Position numbers and translations under genes: made by a program. Source: Doryteuthis pealeii (Eukaryota; Mollusca; Cephalopoda; Myopsida; Loliginidae). From it: a stretch of DNA of 64,000 bases. The stretch's first letter is position 1. Each line of letters opens with the position of its first letter. Shown piece by piece: positions 55,358 to 64,000 of this stretch. The notes under the pieces are model-generated. The model was not told the origin of the DNA, did not search any database, and saw only the letters and a program-made list of their open reading frames with translations. The stretch spans positions 70,121,345 through 70,185,344 of the forward strand of contig CM042152.1 in NCBI GenBank assembly GCA_023376005.1, in the 5' to 3' direction.

Positions 55358-57207
55358 CAAACTTTTAAATACCTACATTCAACTATTTCTTTTGAATAAA
55401 GTGATGCTTGATAGCTTTTTAATTTAGTGCATCCTGGGACGCATGTATTTGATTTGAAATTTGATGGGTCCCAACTAAAGTTTCCTGTTTGAATCGTAGA
55501 GTTTTTATCTATGAACAACTAAAGCCATCAACCCCAACCTTGTACTCCAAAGTGTGTAATTCATTTCCAAGAAAATATTGAAAAAATGTACTGAAAATGG
55601 TGAGGGAAGAAAAAGAAAAACACTGGGATGCAAGGATAAAATTTTACTGCATACTTTTAGATTTTTATACGTCAGGGACATGTACCTATCAGTATCTCTG
55701 GAATACATAATTGATTTCTTAGTACTTTATATACGATGGTCATTCAGTAAATATGGTGATTTTTTTTTTCTTTTAAAAATGTAATTTTTTTTTTTTTTTT
55801 TTTTTTCATAAATGTAAACTCTGCATTGTTTGAAATTGGTTCATAGCAAAGATTATTTTAATCTTTTAAAAATATTTGTTTTGAGGCTATTCAAAATGGC
55901 GGCAAATCAGAGTTATGTTATACAATAGAAGTAAATATCTCTTGTCACTCACAAATTCAATAACTTGATATACCCACTCACCAGCAAAACAAATTAATAT
56001 ATCCGGGTTAAGGGATATATTCTGAAGTTGGTATTTGGTATATTATCGCAGTAGTAATTGGAATGTCGAATAGCAAACCGTCTGTCGTGGTGTCGTCTAG
56101 CGAGTAAGTTTAGCTTGTAGGCATTAGGTATAGGACCAACACAGTTTCGACTATTTATACATGACACTGTCCAATCAGATTATAGTGAGGGGGTACCAAG
56201 GTATTTACATATTCATTATATCACAAATTAAAACAGTCAGGAACAGAATCCAACAAGGATATATTTAGTTGAAGAAATGTAAGATCAACCGGATGTTGAC
56301 CCAACAGTAGTTATAAACACAATGAATAAAACATGTCTCTGAGCATGTAGGCTCCACGCATAATCCGGTTGAAAAACTAAATTAACAAAAAAATTTTAAA
56401 AGTTCCTTTTTTATTTTTGAATTATAAAAAAAAAAAAACAACTGGTTCAGGTAATCGATTTCCCAATTACAAAAGTATTACATCCAAGGTCTATAAGCAT
56501 CTCGCTGGCGTAAGAATCAGAATTGTCTCTCAACCTTTACTGCATACCATGTTAATAAAGCAGGCAGTCAATTTATCGCAGCTTCCAGCATCCTGGCTCT
56601 TCACGCCGTGACAAAACCAACCGCCTGCCACATGAAATTTTAACACTGAGCATGCATCTGGGAAATAGCAGTCAGACATGCCAGGCAATGCTGATGCTTC
56701 AAATCAGGTGAATGTCTATTGCTACAATTTATTGTTTTTTAGAGTGGCAGTATATTACACAAGATCCAAAATTTTTAAATAATGTGACCTAAAGTTGCAT
56801 CTGTGGGGTGACAAGTGTTTTAATGTTTAGGTTCAAAGGTCGCTGGTTATTTTTGATGCGTGTTCACCGGTTTTCTTTTTAGCCCCATCATATTTTGTAG
56901 TCACACTGAAAAGGAAAAAAAGGAAGAGACAAAGACAAAAGGTAGTTTTAGGATTCAGGCTTTATTCACGGGTCATAGCCATTACGTGGATGGGAAATTT
57001 CTTCCTGTCCAGAAATAGTGTCTCGTCCCAGTTAAGGCCTAAGTCAGAAAGGCTGAGAGATTATTTTGGTAGTTGGAAGTGGGTCCCTTTTCCTACATAT
57101 TCTCAGGGGGTTCTTCCTGTCTGAAGGCTCTTGGGAGCTTATTATTCTGTTTTTATTTTTTTATTTTAATCCCCTACACATCTAGCCTGCCTTCACACAC
57201 TAAGTAT

Positions 57208-58223
57208 ACAATGGTACCTTGACTTGCTCCAAGTTACAACCTGTCACTCAGTCAATTTTTTGCTTTGTGTTCACGCGAGTTTCAAATACACTTATCGTGA
57301 CTTCTACTTCGCCACATATATCTTGTCCAAAGTGTATAATACGGCTTTTCGTTTCATATAGTTTAACTCCTTCTGGCATAGAACAACAAACACCGTGGGT
57401 AGGGTAATTTCTTTATTCACTTCACCAGAAAGGGTAAAAAAACTGTTCTCTTTAAGGAAGAACATGAAGAGGGCTGAACACGTCCAGCTATTAAGCGAGC
57501 AAAGGGTGGAAAGAATTAAATGGCCCATGTGCTGGTGGAGGATTCTGGGTAACTCCAAGAGCTTCCAGTAACGAAGTAGCAGCAGATGTAAATAAAAGGA
57601 ATGAATGATGTAGGGGATGTAACTCCTACGGGAGTTTTCACTTACCAACCAGGACAACGCTTATGTTAATAAGTTCACTAAAAACATTTAAGTTTCCAAA
57701 TTTATCATGCTTAAGAAAAATATTTATAAAAAAGATGAATATTAAAATATATTACAGCACATAATTCATTACATTCTGTTTTATTATGTTTTTATACAAT
57801 ACAGTGCTATTTTTTGTTTTTAAAAAATGTAACAAAAAAAATTACGGTGTCTTTTCGGGCGGGGTACTGGAAGGGATTAATGGCATTTTAGTTCATTTCA
57901 ATAGGGAAAATTGATTTGATATAGAAGGGAATTGTTGAATGTACATGGTGTAATGGTTAGAATCGTAGGAAATGGACTTGTTGACATGAGTTCAAATCCT
58001 GGATGAGGCTGTTTGCATTTCATATAGTGCTAATACCCTCCGGAAAGGTATGCATCCAACTACTCCCCTACCAGCTATGGGCAAATGGTAGGGCAGACTA
58101 GGCTCTTTAACCATGGCTAGGTAACCAGTCTAGGAGAAGGAAAACTCTGAATTCAAACCTGTTAAACTCCATTTAAGAAATTGACTTTGTATCACATCTA
58201 GCTCATGCGGAGAGGTTGGTATA

Positions 58224-58255
<32 letters not shown>

Positions 58256-58313
58256 AGGAGGACATTGAGTTATGAGTGGAACAAATTAAACTCATAAGTC
58301 AAACTACCACTAT
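57208..58313. mobile_element. TIR element (MITE-like) with nested SINE B
   Basis: Left end ACAATGGTACCTTGACTTG; right end is the inverse, ACTCATAAGTCAAACTACCA then CTATA. The right half is interrupted after TTTGATATAGAAGGGAATTG at about 57940 by SINE B. The second copy at 58540-58716 shows the unbroken order. No transposase was seen. Confidence 0.7.
57940..58230 (+). mobile_element. SINE B copy, full length
   Basis: TGTACATGGTGTAATGGTTA head to GGAGAGGTTGGTATAT and a TA tract. It is nested in the TIR element. Confidence 0.85.
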
Positions 58314-58539
58314 ATTTTAGTTGGAGTAAAAGGATTCAAGAAACTTGAGAAACGATATGCCAAATATGTTTTTTTTAAAGTTATCATAAAAATGACACAA
58401 GAAAAGTTGACCTTCTATAAAACCAACCAGCCAACCAGCCAACCAACCAGCCAACCAACCAACCAACCAGCCAACCAGCCAACAAACCAGCCAACCAACT
58501 CATCATTTGACATGAAAAAAAGTAATAGTAACATTTATT

Positions 58540-58716
58540 GTTTTGGTGCATTACAGTGCTATTTTTCTTAGTTAAAACAAGATTTAATTAGTTTGGGGGA
58601 ATGAAACGGATTAATGGCATTTCAGTTAATTCCAATGAGTAAAAATGATTTGATATACGAGGAATTAGAGTTAGGAGCGAAATGAATTAAACTCGTAAGT
58701 CAAGGTACCACTGTAT
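58540..58716. mobile_element. Second, truncated copy of the TIR element
   Basis: TACAGTGCTATTTTTCTTAG, GGATTAATGGCATTTCAGTT and the right end AACTCGTAAGTCAAGGTACC then ACTGTA. It provides the empty-site sequence for the nested SINE B. Confidence 0.72.
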
Positions 58717-59112
58717 TTGGGCAACTCAAGTGGCTTTCCACACCAAAAAGGGTTAATGCTGCCAATTTGATTCAACATATACAATTCAATCATTATTATT
58801 TTTCCATCATTATCAATATGGCTGAATAGGTAACATCCTTATTTTTCCTTCTAATGAGCTGACTTAGTGATGTGGCTTTAAGTTCAAATCCTTCTTCAAG
58901 CCACTTAACATTTTTTTTTTTTGGTTTATAATTTCTTTCTGTACATTTGTGAATGTTCCCAGGATTAAATCAATCAATTCATCTTGAAATAATTTTGTTT
59001 TCTAATTCTTGAATCTTAAATTCAAAAAAAAAAAAAAAAAAAAAAGAAAAGAAATAACACGAGGATTGTCTCCCTTGTAGATATTTGTATAAATTCACAC
59101 TGACTTGCTTTA

Positions 59113-59143
<31 letters not shown>

Positions 59144-59690
59144 CTTTTCTTTTTTCCCCATTTTTATTGAATGCATAAATGATGCACATTCTCCCCCTCT
59201 CCCCTGCACATCTCCCCTGCACATTCTCCCCTCTCCCCTGCACATTCTCCCTCACTCCCTGCACTGTCACTATGATTTTCCCAGTACATTTTTGTCACAT
59301 TCATTTTTAAATCGAATCAGGTTTTCTCTTTTCACACTAAAAAAAAATCCGAAAATGACTAAATCTTTTTTAAAACAAATTTAAATATCAGGTATTTGTT
59401 TAAATCCAGAGTAGCTTACATTTTTTTTCTTTGAATGTTTTAAAGTTGTTTTAAAAGTGGAAATAAACATAAATAAAATTTTAATTAACTCACTTTATTT
59501 CTTAGATACAACTTTTTAAAAAAAGGATTCTTCTAAATAATAAAAAATATATATTATTAATGTTTTTGAAATTTAATAACAAAACTTTAATTTTCAATGT
59601 ACATAGACTTAGTATAAATGTTTGCGTATATGAAGCATATATTAAATTACCATTCAAAATACCAAATATGTATGTCATTGATGTCTTGGT

Positions 59691-59693
<3 letters not shown>

Positions 59694-59742
<49 letters not shown>
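59694..59742. repeat. (TA)n microsatellite
   Basis: About 24 TA units. Confidence 0.95.
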
Positions 59743-59743
<1 letters not shown>

Positions 59744-60009
59744 AACTTGGACTTTCTCCATCAGACAAGAGGAAATACATAAAAAAGATCCAAGATAAGG
59801 CTCTAACTGCATCGGCATATATATGGTAATCCCAGAGTGGTAACAAACTAACAAAGTCTGGTGGTATAATAAGATACTGCTGGGGTGCTCTGGGTTAGTG
59901 ATAATTATGCTTCAACCCCAAAACCATGCCCAAACCTAGAGTCACCATCTGATGAAGGCTTTGTTGGATGCAGTACTGATGTTCAAATAGAAGTTGTTGT
60001 ATGAATTTA

Positions 60010-60010
60010 T

Positions 60011-60058
<48 letters not shown>
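60010..60058. repeat. (TA)n microsatellite
   Basis: About 24 TA units. Confidence 0.95.
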
Positions 60059-60061
<3 letters not shown>

Positions 60062-60730
60062 CCACATATCACTCTAACAATTACTGAAGAAAGTTTGGCT
60101 AAAATTGAGCCAAAAATTTGTAGCCTTATCTGTATGGGCAAATGGATATATGTCAATTTATGAAAAGATTATCTATTATATATGATCTATCAATATAATT
60201 TTTTCTCATTTCACAGTTATTCATATATTCGTACAAGAATTGGATAGCCTTCTTACTTCTTCTTATATTCATCTTTGTCTTCTATGCTGCTATCTTGGGC
60301 TGATTTCTCTCTGTCTTCCAGTCTTCTTTCTGGGACTTAGTATGTTTTAGAGGTCTTTATTTCAAAACCTAATAGTGACCACACACATAGGGTGAAATAG
60401 CTCACAGGAGCAATGCCATTTTGGGTCTGCTTGCTGAGCTAACTTTGAATCTCTAACCTGTTCTCACAATTGGATTGACCAAACAGAGAATACTAACAAG
60501 GTCAGCTAAAAGTGAAGTCTTGTCTATTATTTTAAGGGTATTTTCTATGACTATTTTACAGAATTACCAGTTACTTATTGAATTCTACACTACCATACAT
60601 AATCAATAGGCATTCTATTAATTATGTAATATAAGAAGTTGAAATAAATAGAAACCTTCTTCATAGATTTTAAGCAATTGGAATGAAAATTTCTTTAAAA
60701 TGGTGGAAAATAATAGTCACTGTATTCATA

Positions 60731-60960
60731 ACACTATGTAAGACAATTTTTATTTTGGATAGTATGTGCTTTTTCTTAATCGCTTATGTTGAAAAAGTAT
60801 AGAAAATAACCATTAGAATAATGGTTATTTTCTTTACTTTTTCAAACTTTGCTTTTCTGCTCTGGATAACTCTATGTAAGACAAATTTTATTCCTGGATA
60901 GTATGTATTATTTCTTATATTGTAAAATTATTTTTTAAAATAGCCATTATTCCTTTCAAA
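60731..60960. repeat. Inverted and direct repeat cluster
   Basis: A 15-bp-arm palindrome, GAAAATAACCATT...AATGGTTATTTTC, at about 60805-60835, flanked by direct repeats of CTATGTAAGACAA...GGATAGTATGT at 60733 and 60872. It may be a decayed foldback. Confidence 0.55.
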
Positions 60961-61271
60961 CTTGGCTTTTGGGTTCTAAATTAATGGAACTTAAAAATGG
61001 ACCTATTTTCTTTTGTTGTTGTTTTTTTTTTTTTTTACATAAAAATTAGCACATTTTCATTTATGTAATAAAAAATAAAAAATAAAAATGCTTTAAATTT
61101 CAATCAATCCTTATAAATAATGGAAAGACCAAATCTTTTTTTATTTCATTTCTAATATTTTCCTAAGCAATAATTCCATTAGTACTGAATCAATTAAATT
61201 CTTGATTTCAGAATGGTCAATATTGCATATTTTACAAGATTTCTTTAATTTTTTTTTCTTCTTTTCTTTAG

Positions 61272-61325
61272 GAAAGTGAATAAGTCATACCGAGGCCGAT
61301 CCTGTCCTATCGTCGTCCACTGCAA
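61272..61325 (+). CDS. PTPRN: IA-2/PTPRN-like exon 7 in window (start of catalytic P-loop)
   Basis: 54 nt. The first base completes Arg (CG|G), then the exon reads KVNKSYRGRSCPIVVHC and ends with AA, two bases of the next codon. VNKxYRGRSCPIxVHC is diagnostic for the IA-2 family, and the Cys is the nucleophile position of the HC(x5)R loop. The donor GTATGT at 61326 fixes the boundary, so the residue after Cys must be Asn or Lys. Most PTPs and vertebrate IA-2 have Ser here (from memory). The rest of the P-loop lies beyond the window. Confidence 0.93.
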
Positions 61326-61596
61326 GTATGTATTTCTTTTTTTATTTCATTTACCTTATTCTTTTTAACTCCTTAGAACCATGTGCTTCCCATACTGTGG
61401 GCTCCTGACTGAAAAGTGTAAAATGTTATAATCTGTTTTGTAGCAGCTTTACAGGCTGTTAGTTGTGGGCAATAGCAATGTAGAAATGGGGATTCCCTGG
61501 CTAGAATCTTGGCTGCTTATGTATGGGGTGGTCTACATATTATTTTAACTTTCATTTATTTTTTGCTTTAATAATATAATACCAGTAATAATAATA

Positions 61597-62516
61597 TGTG
61601 GGTAATCCCGAAAGTAAGTGTAGTGAGAGAAGAGACTTACCTCGTGGAGTGAAGCAGGCAAGGACGTGTCTCACATTTGTCCCTGATTTAGGTGAGGTGT
61701 TGCCAAGATGGCCAAAAAAAAAAAGAATACCTATTGCTTTCCTTTTCTGCAGAGAAAAAAATGACTTATCTCCTGTGAAATCAGACATGACAAAAAAGAG
61801 GTTCACGAGACTATTCAATTCATATGATTAGCTGCTCATGCTGATTGGTCTGACCAACAAATCAGAAACGAACCATGGCAATATAAACACAGTGTCACCT
61901 GAGATAGGGATTGCAGTCTGACTTTGAATCAAGACAGTGCTAGTGACAAGTGGAAAGTGTTTAAATAATATCCAGGAAAAAATGGTGTTGCCTCCAAAAC
62001 TGACGGTAAGTGCTGGGGATGCAGGGAAACTATTTGTGCGGCTATTGGCAACACTGTTGTGTTTATTGTGCATACACCTGTGACTGCTCCTGCACATGTC
62101 ACACTGAGTCTTGGTTTGGTAGTTGTTTCTGATGGGGCTCCCGAATGACACTACCACCAAGTGTGAAGTTTGCACAGTTATTTTTTTTTAGGCATTAAAC
62201 CAATTGAAATTCATCACCAATTAATGAAATTGTATGACAAGTCATGCATGGATGTCAAAAACATCCACAAGTAGTGTAAAGAGTTTGCAACAACAACAAG
62301 GTTCAATGCTTCCTCAATGACATGGTGGCAAGGTGGTATGACATGGGCATACAAAAACTGCCACCATGCCTACAAAAATGCATCAATCAAAATGGCTATT
62401 ATATAAAAAAAAATATATGTTGAAACTTTAAATGTTGTAAACATCATTGACAATAAACAATAAACATTTCTGTGATTTCTAAATATTTTAGAGACCTCAT
62501 CTTTGAGATTACCCTC
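61597..62516 (+). mobile_element. Mariner-type remnant 2 with nested insertion
   Basis: Left end GGTAATCCCGAAAGTAAGTG and right end inverse CTTTGAGATTACCC define imperfect TIRs. The region 62080-62460 parallels remnant 1 (GATGGGGCTCCCGAATGACA, AATTGAAATTCATCACC, CTACAAAAATGCATCAATCA). The predicted frame is broken. A 387-bp block is inserted near the left end. Confidence 0.8.
61619..62005. mobile_element. Candidate solo LTR 2 (387 bp)
   Basis: Interrupts the mariner remnant just inside its left TIR, flanked by GTAAG on both sides (61614-61618 and 62006-62010), a 5-bp target duplication. It starts TGTAGTGAG and holds a CCAAT-type GCTGATTGGTCTGACC (near 61836) and TATA-like AATATAAACAC (near 61878), LTR-like promoter parts. 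It lacks a CA 3' end (ends GACG), so the LTR call is tentative. Confidence 0.45.
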
Positions 62517-62571
62517 ATAATTTTCTATTTTATTTTCAGCAAATTATTTCATGTAATTATAGTTGATATGG

Positions 62572-62813
62572 TCCGGGTTAGCTCAGTCGGTAGAGCGTTC
62601 AGCTAGAAACCACAAGGTTCCTAGTTTGATACTGGCCCTCGCCAACTCAGCATATGAGTAGCACTGTGCGGTAAAGTAAGGAGCTGATGGTAGGTGTGGT
62701 GTTCCACCTCAGACGCCAAAAACAACCTCCTTGGTCTAGCGCTATTCAAAAGGGGATAGACTCCCTCACTGACTGGCTGATACCAACTTTAGGTCGCCCC
62801 AACGACTTTACTT
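62572..62813 (+). mobile_element. SINE A copy, full length
   Basis: TCCGGGTTAGCTCAGTCGG head with consensus boxes to AACGACTTTACTTT. It has a small deletion after GTAGCACTG. Confidence 0.88.
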
Positions 62814-63186
62814 TTTACTTTAATTATGGGTTATGTTTTGGTAGGGGGTGACAAGATTTTCGAACCACCCTGTACTTCTAGGTAGCAGCTCAAAGGTTCT
62901 AAACAATAAAAACTCATTTTATGAGATTTTTTATTATCCTTGTCTTTCTCAGATGAGTTGTTGGTTGATCAAACCATTCTAAATGGAAGTTAGAATTAAA
63001 ATTCAACTACTAATCTTCTCCCAACAATTTTGTATATGTCATGAACTCTACATTCCCTTGAATTTAACTGTTTTTATAATTAAAATCAAAGATTTTACAT
63101 AAAAAGAAAATAAATTTATATCCTTGAAACTATCTTTTTTACAAACAATTACATTCAAATATTCTATAGTAGTTAATGAATCACTA

Positions 63187-63758
63187 TCTATTAATAATAG
63201 AGATTCGGTCTCTATTTGTCTGTAACAAAAAATACATCACTGCTTACGTCACAATTACCAAAGTCGATAATACATAGAATAAAGAACAATTATTACTAAT
63301 AAAATAAATAAAAGCTATTCCTTATAATTCAACGTTTGAATCCTTTACATTATAATGAATAATGTATATATTATTTAAATAGATAAAGTATATAAACTAT
63401 GAAATTATTTGAAAAGTTATATTATTTCAAATGGAAAAATATATTTGCGAAATTTGTAATCAGTTTTAAAAATCTAGAAGTTAACTAAAAGTTTACCAAT
63501 AAATAAATACTTATGATTTTGTGTAAAGTTTATGTGTAAAATATTCCAAATAATCATTTGATTAATAAATTAAGGAGGACAGAACTAAGTTTCATTTCAA
63601 ATTGTCTTATTTTTTACTCCTTTAATAAATTTGATAGTTTTACTTACTTATGATACCAACTCTCTGAAAATTAATTTCTAACTCCCAACCCCTTCAGACA
63701 ATATCTTTCAAAATCTAATTTTTACACCACCCGGAGGGTGTTTTTTTTATTTTGCTAG
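63187..63758 (+). mobile_element. Non-autonomous Helitron, subfamily 2 (572 bp), complete
   Basis: TCTATTAATAATAGAGATTC start after A. The 3' end has hairpin CACCCGGAGGGTG, a T-rich spacer and CTAG (63755-63758) followed by T. It has the same terminal layout as subfamily 1 with a different body, and no coding capacity. Confidence 0.85.
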
Positions 63759-63769
63759 TTTATCTAATC

Positions 63770-63885
63770 AATTTAGTGTCCTGGTTAACTGCATCTAGTG
63801 GTGAGGTTCCAATTTTGGAGCTCTGAGGAGTGTGAAGTATCCTTTCATTGCCATTACTCCCAGGTCCACTCTGGAGCAAATAGAT
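63770..63885 (+). repeat. Family C fragment
   Basis: TAGTGTCCTGGTTAACTGC, GTGAGGTTCCAATTTTGGAG and CCATTACTCCCAGGTCCACT. Confidence 0.65.
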
Positions 63886-63927
63886 CTGTTTGCAAGTTAA
63901 AGAAAATTGTTGATATACATGAAGTTA

Positions 63928-64000
63928 AAAGTAAAGTATAGTAAACAGAATGGCCTATTGTTGGTATCAGCCGGAAAGCAAGGGTGTCTATCCCCTTTTC
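63928..64000 (-). mobile_element. SINE A copy, reverse, cut by window edge
   Basis: AAAGTATAGTAAACAGAATG, GGCCTATTGTTGGTATCAGC and GTGTCTATCCCCTTTTC correspond to the SINE A 3' third. Confidence 0.75.

Larger units (their letters stand above)
42194..61271 (+). other. 19.1 kb intron
   Basis: Repeat-rich. Stretches with nothing recognisable: 43750-44350, 45200-45780 (T-rich near 45360-45380 and 45440-45470), 46610-47190, 47560-48900, 53790-54770, 55360-57200 (including an LTR-like CCAAT/TATA block on the minus strand near 56140-56200), 58720-59690, 59750-60005 and 60060-60730. TA tracts lie at 47517-47551, 53766-53788, 54771-54812 and 58227-58254. No exon was found. Confidence 0.72.
61326..64000 (+). 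other. Intron, 5' part (continues beyond window)
   Basis: Contains the second mariner-type remnant, a SINE A, a Helitron and family C. I see nothing recognisable in 61330-61590 or 62890-63180. A TIR-like GGGTGACAAGATTTTCGAAC then CACCCTGTA block at 62847-62875 resembles 6757-6784 and suggests another decayed element. Confidence 0.72.

Overview
The window is intronic animal genomic DNA carrying seven small coding exons of one gene on the + strand. Joined, the exons give 696 coding nucleotides (about 1.1% of the window). They encode the juxtamembrane stretch and first two thirds of the protein tyrosine phosphatase (PTP) domain of the IA-2 family (PTPRN/PTPRN2, called ida-1/ia-2 in invertebrates), a neuroendocrine dense-core-vesicle membrane protein. 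Exons lie at 826-880, 27125-27272, 31532-31605, 33911-33988, 36826-36945, 42027-42193 and 61272-61325. All have AG/GT splice borders and compatible phases. The gene enters before position 1 and leaves after 64000; the catalytic P-loop arginine exon is not in the window.

The host is a metazoan, most likely a mollusc and plausibly a cephalopod. This is inferred from the protein, the very long introns (26 kb and 19 kb), the abundant (TA)n tracts and the many tRNA-headed SINEs. The species cannot be fixed from sequence alone.

The introns are a dense mosaic of mobile elements. I see two tRNA-derived SINE families (A, about 250 bp; B, about 300 bp), a roughly 580 bp repeat (C), a SINE-like repeat ending in a CTGAAGA...GAAACG module (D), non-autonomous Helitrons (TC...hairpin...CTAG, inserted between A and T), two mariner-type remnants, other terminal-inverted-repeat elements, at least eight long foldback palindromes, fragments of three non-LTR retrotransposons, two candidate solo LTRs, and five minisatellites. 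Long CT-rich and TA microsatellites fill much of the rest.

The most striking signal is a set of four hammerhead-ribozyme-like folds on the minus strand, at 2057-2117, 10385-10530, 11302-11342 and 29342-29383. Each has CTGATGA, a stem II hairpin, GAA, a short self-complementary stem III, a permitted cleavage-site base and a complementary stem I. Their sequences differ while the pairing is kept, and each sits beside a simple-repeat tract. A second clear result is a Helitron at 16797-17469 whose uninterrupted target site can be read from nearby copies. In the PTP domain, the WPD-loop aspartate and the pTyr-loop tyrosine are retained, although vertebrate IA-2 has lost both (from memory), and the residue after the P-loop cysteine must be Asn or Lys.
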